From: Patiria miniata
Taxonomy: Eukaryota > Echinodermata > Asteroidea > Valvatida > Asterinidae
Direction of reading: 5' to 3'
Length of the DNA stretch: 64,000 nucleotides
Assembly (NCBI RefSeq): GCF_015706575.1
Contig: NW_024037072.1
Span: forward strand, 21,143,162-21,207,161
In this document: positions 1 through 11,315 of the stretch, in pieces
Layout of the letters: every line of letters starts with the position of its first letter
Position numbering within the stretch: the first letter of the stretch is position 1
Position numbers and translations under genes: made by a program
The notes under the pieces: model-generated
Database searches by the model: none
What the model saw: only the letters and a program-made list of their open reading frames with translations
Told to the model about the DNA's origin: nothing

Positions 1-21
1 GGCCTGGATGTCAAAACTTGA

Positions 22-216
22 TCTGACATTATAGCTGCACACGTCACACGACATAAAAAGAACCTGGTCATTGATGGTTCCAGTCGCAGTCTTGAAGGAG
101 GCTGCATGGGACTCTCTGAAGCAACTCTCTCCTCAGGCCGAGAGGTTGCAGCAGCCAAGAGACAACGGGCAAGAAGAGAGTACATTCCATTTTTTAGTAC
201 ATTGTATTTTTATTAA
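22..216 (+). other. Unrecognised open stretch, possible terminal exon
   Basis: A frame stays open from 22 to a TAA at 214-216. It is followed by AT-rich DNA. An AG at 32-33 could serve as an acceptor. The peptide is hydrophilic and ends in an Arg/Lys/Ala-rich run (REVAAAKRQRARREYI). I do not recognise the family. It could be the last exon of a gene left of the window, or part of a decayed repeat. It has no supported start codon inside the window. Confidence 0.2.
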
Positions 217-667
217 TAAGTACCTTTACCGTAAATAATGGGGATTCCTCTGATATGTTTCGTTAGCAAAGGGGCTGCAGGCAAGTTTGCTCGTGATTTT
301 GTTTGTAATTAAGCAGTTGAAATTCTCCCTATCACGCCTAATAAGAAACAAGCTGTTTCTGGCCGCGCCTTCAGGTTAAATGTTATACCGTTTAAAAAAA
401 AAAAATCCGGGAGAGAGGTTGTTTTCTTAGACCATCACAAAATCTGCAGGGAACAATTTGAGGGCGTGGAAGATTTCAAGTGGTGTCCAGATCAGTTGAC
501 ACTCGAGTTGAATACATTTCCAGTTATTCACATATCGGCGGTTAATCTGTAATGACATGTGTTAAAATGTGTACCATAGACTATCGCATCTTCCCAACTA
601 CCGTGAGTTGGGACCATTTGCTTTAGTAAGTTGAGGCATAACAGAATTACTGTACAGTTTCATTACC
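217..667. other. Gene-poor stretch upstream of the NXPE exon
   Basis: No coding exon, RNA gene or clear repeat is seen here. The stretch must contain part of an intron or the 5' region of the NXPE gene, because the first recognised exon of that gene lacks any signal peptide or membrane anchor. Confidence 0.4.
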
Positions 668-3600
668 ATGTTGGTTGTTCAGATTGCAGATGAAAATCCT
701 CAAGTGAAGCATCATCCCCACTACCCTCCTCCTCCCAAGCGAATAGCATCTCCTCCAAAAAGAAGATCTCATCATTCAAAAACCTCAGCTGATCGCAACG
801 CTGATGCGGATGAGAGAGGCAAGGTCTGCTTCGGGCCGGTTACCAACCACTCCAGTCCCAAACCGTGGAACAAATGCAAGAGGACCTTCGTTGAACCTAA
901 CGTCACGCTGGTGTCCCCACCATGGGACAATGTAACGTTAGGCGATACCATCCACTACCGGATCGAGTCCAACCTCGCCCTGGACCGTCACTGCGTGTCC
1001 GGTGGGAACTTCTGGTTCGCCGTACTGGCGTCTGCCAGAGGTGAACCTGAGGCGAGCTGCGGTTGCTTCGTAGTAGACCACTGCAACGGTTCCTATGATC
1101 TCTTCACGGTAGCTGCCTGGGCCGGGAAAGCCAACCTGAACCTCACCCTGGTGCACACCGGCGAGGCGGTAAACCATCTCAGGAATGTGGTGTGGCCTGC
1201 TAAGGATAGGGTGTCTTTCATTGGCTTTTACCACCCAGACAACGTCACGGACGAAAAGTGGCCGCGAACCGGTTGTAACTTCAGGGGCCCCGGCAACTGG
1301 ACGGGTTTATGTGAGTATGAACATCCTAAAGCGATGGGGGATACGAGGCTGGTGTGCGAGAATAAAGATAATGTGCCGTGTGAGACCCTCTACCGCATGA
1401 AAGGCCACGGTGCTAGAATAGAAGGCAGTGTGTCCAGACTTACAAAGAACGTGACCTATCTTTTTGCCAGGTACGTACAATAAAAAATAAATATGAAGTA
1501 AACCTTTCCTAATCATATTTTGTCATGGTATCAGCAAAATCATTACAAAAAAAAACACTTTAATTTGTAGGGGAAAAATATTCCATGCTTGGGTGCAGCA
1601 TCCCGGACATCTCAAAGCTGATTCAAAGCATAAGATAAGCATTTTTCAAAGCATTAGATAAGCTGTAACCAGCTGTGTTCAAATATTTCCATAATCGGGT
1701 CTTCGGAAATAAGTCGTTTCATTAGAACACACTCTTGGAAAAAATGGTCTGGTTAACTTATTCTTTATGATGGGACTTGCGGACGTTGCGGTTTTGCCGA
1801 AGTCAATTGAGTGTGATCAGCTGACTGATAATGTTTACGCCCCAAACCCCCGGCCAATGAGGTTTTGTATACAGTGATGGCCGGACTTCTTTTTGCGAGA
1901 GTGTGCTGGCAATGTTTTCTTATAATCATAATTTGGTTTTCTAAATTTCCTTGTGGTGAGAAGCATATGGGCTGTTTCTACGGCATTCTTCTCTGTTGTT
2001 AATTAGAATTATGTGTTTTTACGTCAAGGACGGTGTGCAAGTAGTCTACCTTAAATTATAACTTTTTGACACAATTCATTTACAGTCGACTTCTGCTAGT
2101 ACGAAATCGGATAGGGCGAAATTCCGGGAAAATTACACACATTTATACATTTCTATGGGGAGAATAGTGCTAAAGACGAATTCAGGTAGTACAGAGTCTT
2201 GGTTATAACGAAAGGTTTTTGGTTACACCTTGCGTGCAAAAGCATCGACCGTTATCGATCCATTTACAAGAACGTGTTTGAAAACTACTAATTTAAAAGC
2301 TTACCAATCCTGCATCACGGCTTTATCTTTCAGACCTTATTAGAAAGCAGCATTGATCTCTTTAATTTCATTGTGCTCTTTTAATGTATTTTAATAATCC
2401 TGTCTGTTCATGTACATTTTTTGTGTACAGTCCCAACAGCTACACTCCGGTATCATGCTCCTCCAACTCCTCCTACACTCCCGTATGCTCCTCCAACTTG
2501 ACAATTAAAGGTGCGCATTTTATTCAGGAACTAGAGAAAAAATGGTCACAGTAAGATTTGGAAAGATTTTACAGAGTGGTCCTTCAGGAAAAAAAACAAG
2601 GGTCTAGGGAGGCTACTTTTATTTCCAGTTTCTGGTGGCACATTTTAAAGACGCTCTCCCGTGCTGGCCAACAACTCCAGCGTTATTCTCCTAAAGAACT
2701 TTCAATTTGTGTGTATTATGTTTGCGAAAAACAAAAAGACTGTTTTTCCCTGCAACCCTCAGCGAGCGGTCCTGTTTTGGGGGGTTACTTTTGCGAGATC
2801 CCACTTGATTATTGTTGGCCGCCAAAAAATGAAAATGTATAGAGTAGTAATTTAACTGAACAAGGGTGGACTGCTTCGTTTGCTGTCTCATTAATTTAGA
2901 GGTGAATCACTTTTGCAGTGCTAGAAGATTGACAATATCTTGGGGGGGGGGGGTGGAAAGTCGAAAATAGCATGGAGACAGCATTTTTAATGGCAGCGAA
3001 GATAGTGCAGTTGTAACCTTCATGTATACATTAGTTCTGACAAAAGCCTCCTCTTTCAAGCATTTGACGTCTCTATGAAATTAAGAATGATTGATGACAG
3101 TTTTAAAATATCACTTTTTGGCAGAGGGTAGTTGTGCAAATACTTTGTCTTTGGAAACGAGGCTGCTTGTGAATACAGTGTATTGTTTTAAGCCAATTTT
3201 CATTATTCAACGGCCAACAAAAGGTTACTAGGTATTCGTATGTATTCAGTGAATTAAAACTAGTCACCTTCTTTCTGGACATCCACTAAAAAGAAGGTAG
3301 TTGATTTGATTTGACTTGTTATAGTGTTTTGTTAATTTTTCTTTTATCTTAATTTTTTTTGGGGGAGGTATACCCACATCTCTGCATCCAATCCCATTCA
3401 TGTAACTGATTTTTGTTTTTGAAGGAACCGGTGAATTGGTCAGGAAGGATTTACCACGCTGTCGTCCTGACCAGCCCATTCCGAAATTCCAAGGATACTG
3501 GAAGGACGGTGTGTGGCACTCCTTACTCTGCGCCATGAGGACGGACTGGTTGGAAAAGAAGCAACTGGGACAGTGCCTACAGAACAAGCGACTTGTGCTC

Positions 3601-4206
3601 CTTGGGGACTCTACCACCAGGCAGTGGTTCACTGCTCTGAGTAGGCTGATTGGTGTCCGTGGGGTTAAGCCGCCTGGTGACATATACTGCTGCCATATGG
3701 TCCGGGTCTATGAGGAACTCAACCTAACCATGTGGTTCCAGATCCACCCCCACGTTCTGGCCAGCTACGCCGTGGACGTCAAAGACACCATGTTTGAGGT
3801 GGATGTCTTCGATGGGTTGGACGACCCGGCATGCAATTACATCGTTGTGATCAGTCCCTGGGCTCACTTCACACAGTGGACCCATCACAGCTACCTTACC
3901 AGGACTAAGCTGATACGAGAGGCGGTCATTCGCTTCCGTAAGAGGTGTCCGGATGTGCCAATTGTCGTCAAGGGACCGCATCCTAGGAATCATAAGACCT
4001 CCTCTGCCATTATTTATGGAAGTGATTATCTCATCTGGCAGGTGGGCTTGATTAACCAAGAAACCTTCCACGGCATAGGCGTGTGGTTCTTACCACTGTG
4101 GGACATCAATCTAGCTTACCCAAAAACAAACAATGTTCACATGCCCATGGAAGTTGTCAGAGAAGAGCTTAAGATGTTACTCGGCTTAGTGTGTGAGAAA
4201 CACTAA
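668..4206 (+). CDS. NXPE family member (neurexophilin and PC-esterase domain protein)
   Basis: Three exons join in frame: 668-1470 (phase 2 end, donor GTACGT), 2431-2510 (AG at 2429-2430, donor GTGCGC) and 3425-4206 (stop TAA at 4204-4206). They give 554 residues counted from the ATG at 668. The family, known from vertebrate NXPE1-4, pairs an immunoglobulin-like NXPE domain with a PC-esterase domain of the SGNH type, and is thought to act in the secretory pathway. Here residues ~70-260 resemble the NXPE domain, with many N-glycosylation sequons and cysteines. GDST at 355-358 fits the catalytic-serine block. A late WDINLAY...NNVH segment (residues ~520-533) fits the Asp/His block. The 668 start is doubtful: the peptide begins without a hydrophobic anchor, and AG dinucleotides at 681-682 and 688-689 could be acceptors, so a 5' exon may be missing. 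Family call is firm; substrate is unknown. Confidence 0.85.
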
Positions 4207-4575
4207 TGGCTACTTAGAACGCATCACTTAGTGTGTGAGAAACACTAACAGCCAGTTAGAACACATTAATTTAGTGTGCGAGAAACACTATAGCTATTTA
4301 GAACACATTACAGTGTGCAAGAAAAACTAGTAGCTAGTTAGAACACATTACTTAGTACGTGAGAAACACGAATAGCGAGTTAGAACACATAACATGTATT
4401 TAGTGTGTGAGAAACACGAATAACCAGTTAGAACACATTACATGTACTTCTGAGTGTGTTAAAAACACTAGCAGCTAGTTAGAACACATTACCTAGTGTT
4501 AAAAACACTAGCAGCTAATTAGAACACATTACTTAGTGTTAATAAAACACTAGTAGCTAGTTAAAGCACATTACA
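4185..4575 (+). repeat. Minisatellite, nine ~41-50 bp units, spanning the NXPE stop codon
   Basis: Units carry the core TTAGTGTGTGAGAAACACTA followed by AGTTAGAACACATTA. They begin near 4185, 4226, 4270, 4312, 4353, 4399, 4450, 4492 and 4533. The first unit contains the last codons and the stop of the NXPE gene, so the array appears to have grown from the 3' end of the coding sequence into the 3' UTR. Later units lose the GTGAG core and read GTGTTAAAAACAC. Confidence 0.9.
4541..4546 (+). terminator. Candidate poly(A) signal AATAAA of the NXPE gene
   Basis: AATAAA occurs 335 bases after the stop, inside the last minisatellite unit. Neighbouring units read TTAAAAACAC or TGAGAAACAC at the same place, so the hexamer arose by change within a repeat unit. 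It is the first AATAAA seen after the stop codon. Its use is inferred. Confidence 0.4.
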
Positions 4576-5908
4576 CATAGGCATTGGCACAATTATTTCC
4601 TACAGGAACACATTGCTGAAAGGGTCATGAAGAGGTACCGAGAGCCCTGCAAACATGTCTAGATACTTTTATCACTACCTCTAGTGCCTTCCAGATACTT
4701 CTAGTAACTTCTGGCAGATTCAAGAAACAGACTAGTCTCAGTTGTCCAGAATAGTTACCTTGACAAAAACAAAGCAGCAGTTTATTTTCTCTGCAAGAAA
4801 ACTCCCATTAATTTACATTACTAAGGGCCGCCTGTGTACATTTTGCCAACAGGGGAGGAAGCTTATTTGTGTTCTCGAGTTTGGCAATGGTGGCACAATA
4901 AAAATGGTTGTCAAGTATTGGCTAGGAACTAACTTGCCAAAACCAAATTGACAATTCTGCTGCTCATGTGCCATGCTTGAGAGAACGCTGCACATCAAAC
5001 TGCTTCTTTGACCAAAGGCATGTTCATTAATTTGCACTCGCACCTCAAATTTAGGAACATACTGCGATACGTGCCTAGGTGTTTTCACCTCAGTTATGTC
5101 TTTTCTAACTGTGGTTGCTGAATGAGTCTTTAAGCCTAACCAGAAACCCTGCTGAACACAGCCATATGCAACACTTGAAATGCCTGCTCATGTGTAGCAA
5201 GATCCATCAGGTCAAAAATATCTAAAGGCCAGACTGCCTCAGAGTCTGTAGTCACCAACTGCAGCAGGATAATGTGGACTACAATCCCGGCCAAATTATT
5301 GGTTGGGACACTTCCTGAGCCTTCCACGGTCACCCACTCCCCCGCTCCCCCGGTCAATGTTGTTCTCTCCAGCTGATGGAGCACACACCGCGCAATGAGA
5401 GACAACATTAAACGGGGGCCGGGGGGGGGGGGGGGTTGGAGGCCCAGCGATATTTGGCCAGGATTGTAGCTCTCGCAGTTTCTGAATTGGCTGTTAATGC
5501 ATTGGTACTGATGGCTCACTGCACCAATGTCCCACACACCTGATGCACAGTGTTGAGTCTGGTAGGGTTAAGAATAAATGGACATGGACAATGGAACTAA
5601 ACCAACAAACCGATCCTACCGTGCAACTAATTCTATCAGGAAGGCAACCTTCAAAGCGAAAATATTGTGCAAGCCATTGTTCAATAATCTGTCAATGGGG
5701 CAATTGCTTTTTACAAAAATGTTCAGAGTGATTTCTCCATCGAACTGATAATGTGCCTGTATTCGTCCGTTTTGTGTCCATAGCACAGGAAGGCCTTTTG
5801 TTTAGAATAGCAGAAGAGCTGTGCCTGTCTTGTTTTAAGTCAATTATTGTTTAAGGCTGTAATTAGCCTATTTGAGATATGGCGGACACAATAGGGCACT
5901 GTTTTGGG
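4576..5908. other. Intergenic stretch with no recognised gene
   Basis: No recognised exon is seen. A minus-strand open frame of 133 codons (5136-5537) is crossed by a 15-base G run at 5421-5435 and matches no family I know. The rest is AT-rich unique-looking DNA. Confidence 0.4.
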
Positions 5909-6655
5909 TAAATGGGCCTTTCCACACTAGGAGTACAAAAGTGTGACATGGGATTGGGAAATGAAGCAGGGTAATAATATCAAGTTGTTTGTCCCATTTT
6001 CCACTTGTACATGTGTCCACCCCATTGTTGAGGGTTGTGCTTTTAAAGAGTTTAAGACTTTCCAGGCAAATTTGACAAGATATTTATGCTCACTGTGCTA
6101 CGTACGTAACATGGATAGAATGTTTGTTAAAGAAAGTTATGTCTTTATCAAATATTGTACCTTTTCATTCTTATCCCTACAGCATTGTTACCTGTAAAAA
6201 CCAAGACAATCAGATGTCACAGGGTATTATGTTCAGAATACGTATGTAGCATGGACAGGAAAACGTCACAACATTTCTGTCCACGTTTACATACGTTACC
6301 TATAAGTGTCGTAAAGACCAACACAATTGTGTTCATTGTGGCTGTTAGCATTCCTTATGGGTTATCATATGAATGAGATGACATTTGGGTAAATTCAGAC
6401 ACATGATAATTAGTGTCGTGTCAATCTGTCGCAAACATTCTGTCTTTTGTTACGGACGTAATTTTTACGATGACCCCTGCAATTTCTAAAGTTACAGAGA
6501 AGGTTTTCTATATTGTTTGTACACATGATCATTAAGTTCTCAGGAAGGCACAGGAAACAACTGAACAAAATATCTTGCTTTGCTGTTCTCTCCAGTGTCC
6601 CCCTCTCAAATCCCAAATTTGCAGTCAATTGTAACCCGTTAGTGTGGAAATGTCC
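5909..6655. mobile_element. Candidate non-autonomous DNA transposon with short TIRs
   Basis: The left end GGGCCTTTCCACACTA near 5909 is matched in inverse by TAGTGTGGAAATGTCC near 6640 (14 of 16 positions). Weaker inverted similarity continues inward (TGGGATTGGGAAATGAA against TTTGGGATTTGAGA). No transposase frame is visible. Family unknown. Confidence 0.4.
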
Positions 6656-6663
6656 ATATACAA

Positions 6664-6812
6664 AAGGGCCGTATCATAAGTCCGACGCCTCATAGGTCCG
6701 ACACCTCATAAGTCCGAAATTTCGAACTTATGAGGCGTTGGACATTTGAGGAGGCATACAATTTATTTATTCCGCCTCATAGGTCAGACGCCTCATAAGT
6801 CCGACTTCGGAA
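6664..6812. repeat. Direct and inverted CGCCTCATAAGTCCGA repeats
   Basis: The motif CCTCATAAGTCCGA or CCTCATAGGTCCGA occurs at least five times in ~150 bases, and an inverted copy (TCGAACTTATGAGGCG) sits in the middle. The stretch could fold. It may be the palindromic end of a repeat. Confidence 0.55.
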
Positions 6813-7029
6813 AAACGAGGCATTTTATTTGTTTTCGAGCCTGTTACAGTAGTGACAACATGACGTATCACAGCCTGTGCAGCCTACTCAGCTCACGAGA
6901 GGAGGATTTGATCCCATCACCGACACTGTATATTCTCTGCAGTCCTAGGGGTTCTGAGGAAAAAAGTCACAAGCTGACTCGATGGGACACGAATGCACGA
7001 CTTATCGCAAGCCCTCAGACAACGGCGGC

Positions 7030-7180
7030 CGCTTATGGGACTCGAGTCTGGGCTCACGGACTCGAGTCCACTTTTGACGGACTCGGTAATTGGGGACTCA
7101 ACTCGGACTCGGACTCGGACTCGGGCGTAATGACAAGAGGACTTGGATCGAGTCCGACACGAGTCCTCGGCACCCGTTCA
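7030..7180. repeat. GACTCG / GACTCGAGTCC hexamer-type array
   Basis: Repeated GACTCG units, several forming the palindrome GGACTCGAGTCC, occupy about 150 bases. The architecture resembles the GTCCAGTCACAA array at 22205 and the GAGGCC arrays at 40350 and 42000. Confidence 0.7.
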
Positions 7181-8384
7181 GTGTAGAATGAATAATAAAT
7201 GAATAATAAATGGGAAAAAAATACCTCGTCATCGTTTTCAAACGAGGACGAATCGTGTATGTACAATAAAACTAGTGTTTTTTTTTTTATTACGATTAGA
7301 AATAACCCGATGAGAGTTTCATTACCGTCCTAGTACAGGGTGAGTAAAACAAAAGTGGATCCGAAACCCTCAAAATTATAACTCATATTAAAAAAAAAAT
7401 GTAGCACCAAAAATAATAATGACGTTCAACGAATATCGCCATTTGAACACAATGACCCTAAAACCTCTCGTCCAAAAATGCGATTTCAAGAATCGTTGTC
7501 ACAATTGTCTACAAACATCACCAACGATAAAACTTTAGATTAAAAGTTACATATATTCGACAAAATCCTTATGAAGGCCCGTCTTAAAAAAAAAAAAAAA
7601 AAGGATTGTGTAAATCATATTGTTTGCCTAACCAGGGATGTCAATCAAGATATTGTGTACTACAGTACTGTTGTTGACCGTTGTTGAAACAAGTATTCTG
7701 TGTCATTTTTTGTTGTTGTTCCAAACAGTCAGAATACACAATAAATTGCTTTTTGGGGGACGTAATAGGTTTTATCAATCGAAGTTCTAAAGTTTTTTAC
7801 AAACTCAAATAGAGTTTATAACATTACCCTTAGGGTGGGGCTGCAAAGGATGCAAATGTCTTGGAACTGCTAAGGCTGACGGACCATGTAACTGACAGTA
7901 AAAAGCAAGTCGGTAAAAGCCCCATGTAATGATTTTTTTCCCCAATTCAATCGTTAATGTACATTTTTGTATTCCACTTGACTTTGTTTTTCATTTGTAT
8001 TTTCAGTTGTAAGGGTGTGGTGATGGGCTTTGTTTTCTTGCGTCCCCCCCCCCCATTTTTTTTTGCGAATTACTATATTTGTTGGAAATGTTCACAATTA
8101 AAGAAACGTTATTTGAAAGATGTAAATAATGTTTATATTTTTCTTTATTTTTTTCCCCCGGTATAATATGGCGTTTCTTACGTCAATTGGAAATTGCGCC
8201 ATTGATAATGGTAGTCATATTGATCAAACGAAACTCCGTTTTAATTATTGTCAATTATGATTCTTTAATTCATGACATAGACCTCTGTTTCGTTTTCAAA
8301 ACTACCGTACATCTGCCGAGCAGATGTAAATATCAAACTAAACCAAAGTATAAAAGATAGAGGATAAAAAAATCAAAAAGTTAT
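7181..8384. other. Intergenic AT-rich stretch with no gene
   Basis: No gene is seen. A fragment starting TACAGGGTGAGTAAAACAAAAG near 7333 resembles the ends of other palindromic elements in the window (15980, 18777, 51239). Long A and T runs and an 11-base C run (8044-8054) are present. Confidence 0.4.
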
Positions 8385-8830
8385 GTGCTAGTCAAGCTTT
8401 CAGGGATCGGTCTGAGCCATAACAATGCCCCAGCCAATCCCTTAGTTCTCTTCCGGGGTCTCGGCGTCCCCGACCAATACACACTTCCTTCCCTATCCAT
8501 CCATGTAACCCCGGAGGGCCAGGCACCATGTAAAAGCAAAGAGCTAAGGGAGGAACAGGGCGGCCCCTAAGCCCTGATCCCCCGAGTGGACCACATGCCC
8601 TGAACCTGTACGAAGGCGCCAACCTGGAATTCGCGGACAGTACCAGCAGCAGTGCTTACCGATTAAGCTAAGGTACTGTTGGTGATTTACGACGGGAAAT
8701 TAAATCTCTTATAGTCAATGACTGAACGCGTACGTTAAAAACCAAAATGACACCAGCGGGATTCGAACCCCCGACTCCTCACTCTCGGATCAGCAATTTA
8801 ACCGCTAGGCTATTTCACTAGTCACATTCT
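8385..8830 (-). repeat. tRNA-derived SINE(s) with two tRNA-like heads
   Basis: Read on the minus strand, 8830-8755 has a box A like TAGCCTAGCGGTTAA and a good box B GGTTCGAATCC. A second tRNA-like head with TTAGCTTAATCGGTAAGC follows at about 8690-8625. A SINE body runs on to about 8385. The folds are too divergent to be working tRNA genes. Confidence 0.55.
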
Positions 8831-10079
8831 CTTTACCGTTTAAAACATAAACATTCCATGCACTGTATTCATAAAAGGAATTGTTTCATTTGTTGAAGTG
8901 CTACATTGTCTTTTCCGATCTCGGGCGACTGATGCAGCTCGCCAATTATACATGTAGTTGTGCTCTGTTACGTAACGTCATTTGTATATATTCTTATCCT
9001 CTTCTTCGCTCTCGTTTGCTTTGAGCAAACTCCCCCCCCCCCCCCCCCCCCCCCCGCCAATGCAGGCATCAGTCGCCTATGTTCCAATCTCAGCTTAATT
9101 AGCTATGCAGTTTCAGGTGTGGTTCTAGAGCCCACATTTTGAGGTGTTCTTAGCCGGGGTGGATCCAGAAATTGTTACAGGGTGGCGTGCTGAATAGACC
9201 GGGTTTTCTTTTCTCAAGACACTTAGGCATCCAAAAATCAATGGGTGGGGGTGGGGGTTCGTACCATATTTTTAATGGGGAGCGCTGATAAAATCCGACA
9301 ATCATGCACACTGCCCCCTTCTCACGTCTATTTATTTTTAGGGGGGAGACAGTTCGCATGTTACGTTACCTTCTAACGTTTGCTACTACCGTGCTTTTTT
9401 AATGGAATTGGTTTTTTTTCGGGGGGGGGGGGGCTAACAAATGTTTTTTTTTTAATGGAAGAAAGGCCAGTTTACCTTGTCAGATTTGTTGGTCCGGCTG
9501 GCAAATTTAGCTATCGGAAGCTCATATAATTTGAGATATATACAAATTCAAGAGTTTTCAGATCGCGTAAATTAGCGTTTTCAGAGCTATTTAAAACCCA
9601 ATTGAAAAAGACTGAGCATGCCAGAGATCTTGTACAGTATATCACAATTTATTGACAACGCTTGTGCTCATATAATTTTGCAATCTAAAGCAAAGCATAT
9701 GTACAAAATATAACTAGAAGGGCGAAGCCGCCGTGGCTCGCTGTCGAAGGCAGGAAGGGAGGCTGAAGGTAGGGTTGGGGATGGGCATGATGGGGACGAA
9801 GATTCTCGTTGATGTGCCAGGGTATAGGGGTCAGTTTTTAAATGTCAACATAAAAAGTCAACAGATGACCTAATAAATACATGTGTATCTAGGTTAGCCG
9901 TCACTGCAATATACGGAAGTTTTCCATTATTAGAGTAATTAGGACCCAGTTTTGGAGCCTTTTTGCAGCCCCCACAGTGTCTTCGGGTCCCCATACTTGT
10001 ATTACCATGGGAGAACTCTTTGTGTAGTCGCCACAAAAGCGGAACAAGCATGGGTATACATGTACATGTGGACACAGCA
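8831..10079. other. Intergenic stretch with homopolymer tracts and repeat scraps
   Basis: No gene is seen. Landmarks are a 24-base C run at 9032-9055, a 13-base G run at 9421-9433, a GGGGTGGATCCAGAA scrap near 9157, and AGAAGGGCGAAGCCG near 9715, which resembles the GAGCGGCGAAGCCGC of the element at 57329. Confidence 0.4.
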
Positions 10080-10390
10080 CCATCACCAATCCCGATCTCC
10101 TTCCCCCTCCCCTGACCCATACCCTCCCCTACCCCAACCCCCTACACCCACCTACCCTATCTTCACCCCAGCCGTCCTTACCCACCCCTACACATCCCCA
10201 CCCTAACCCCTACTCCCTAACCGACCCCAACCCCTACTCCGATCCCTATATATACTGCCCCCTCCCCTTACCCAACCTCTACACCCACCTACCTATCCCC
10301 ACCCACCCCAACCCAACCCCTACTCAAATTCCTATATCCCTCCCCCTCTCCGACCCCCTCCTAACCCCACCCCTACACCCCAATGTGCTG
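10080..10390. repeat. C-rich low-complexity tract
   Basis: About 310 bases of irregular CCCCTACCC, CCCCAACCC and CCCTAACCC-like sequence, strongly C-rich on this strand. The units are not regular. The G-rich complement could form quadruplexes. Confidence 0.8.
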
Positions 10391-10924
10391 TTTTCATGAT
10401 CTTTTTCTTCAGAATTGAAAGAAAAACCCTCACTCTTAATCTCATATCCAAAAACATAAAAATTCACAGATCAAGTTTTTGAAAAAAAAAGGCAAATGTT
10501 TCAGGGCTGCATTTTATTAGTTCACCCTGTACTGTTAAGATACTGTAAGATCAAAGAATTATATTTACAAGTATTTTTGACCTTGTACTTCATGAGGAAA
10601 TCGGTGCTGACTTATTTTACTAAAAGTTTTCCACATGTTGGGAAAAACCTTGATCACAAGTTGGTAGCAAAAGAAATTATTTACATATTGTTACATCCAT
10701 ACATTTCAATAACACTTAGTACTTAGTACCTTTGATGTCTCAACAGCGTTACAACCTTTTTTGAGGGGGGGGGGGGCAGAAGAAAGGATCATTAATTATT
10801 AATTAAAGAGTGGGTTTTGTGGACCACAGAAAGCTTGACTTCAACTTGACAACAAATTATTGATGGATAAAATGAGTTTGAAAATAATTTCTTTTTAGAT
10901 TTTACATTATTTAGCATCATTGTT

Positions 10925-10930
10925 TTTATT
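10925..10930 (-). terminator. Candidate poly(A) signal for CRNKL1
   Basis: TTTATT on the plus strand reads AATAAA on the minus strand, about 385 bases past the CRNKL1 stop codon. Its use is inferred from position only. Confidence 0.25.
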
Positions 10931-11189
10931 TTGTTTTTTAAATTTTTCTTCAGCTTTCAAGTATCAAAATAATTCATCCATGCTCCCTTGTTCAAAAAGA
11001 TGAAATCCTGGTTCATACTGCATGAAAATGCGAACGCAGATGTTAAGTTGTGGCCATGAGCAAGTGTTGACACTGCTTATTCGTGCAAAGGTTGAATTCA
11101 TCTCAACTTGGGTGAATTTCATCACCAACTCTTCCTCGCGAAAGGCGAAGTCCACCATTTAAGAAACTGAGCAGGTTATCTTTCATAAT

Positions 11190-11292
11190 CAGATGAATCA
11201 AGAGAGGAAGATGCTTTCTTCCAGAGTTGGTGCCTGTCCTGTGCAAACTGCAATGTCTTACTATGTTCCTCCTAACAGCTTCTTCTATCATC
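11190..11292 (-). pseudogene. Degenerate duplicate of the CRNKL1 terminal coding segment
   Basis: On the plus strand, 11194-11290 (GAGGAAGATGCTTTCTTCC, then AATGTCTTACTATGTTCCTCC) is clearly similar to 11335-11405 (GAGGAAGATGCTTTCTTCTT, then GATGTCTTACTGTCCTCC), which encodes part of the Ser/Asp-rich tail. It lies after the stop codon, so it is a tandem duplicate now in the 3' UTR. Confidence 0.6.
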
Positions 11293-11315
11293 ATTGTCTG
11301 AAGAAAATGAAAAGA

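Noticed and set aside
938-1234. Minus-strand 98-codon frame inside the NXPE exon
   Set aside because: It is antisense to a firm NXPE exon and resembles no protein.
3724-4071. Minus-strand 115-codon frame
   Set aside because: It is antisense to the PC-esterase exon.
4185-4575. CRISPR-like array
   Set aside because: There are no unique spacers; it is a degenerate minisatellite in an animal gene.
8755-8830. Functional tRNA gene
   Set aside because: Box A and B are present but the acceptor stem does not pair and a SINE body follows; the same holds at 32210, 37408, 42655, 48425, 53950 and 60450.
10080-10390. Telomere-like CCCTAACCC tract
   Set aside because: Units are irregular and mixed with CCCCTACCC and CCCCAACCC; no regular (CCCTAA)n run.
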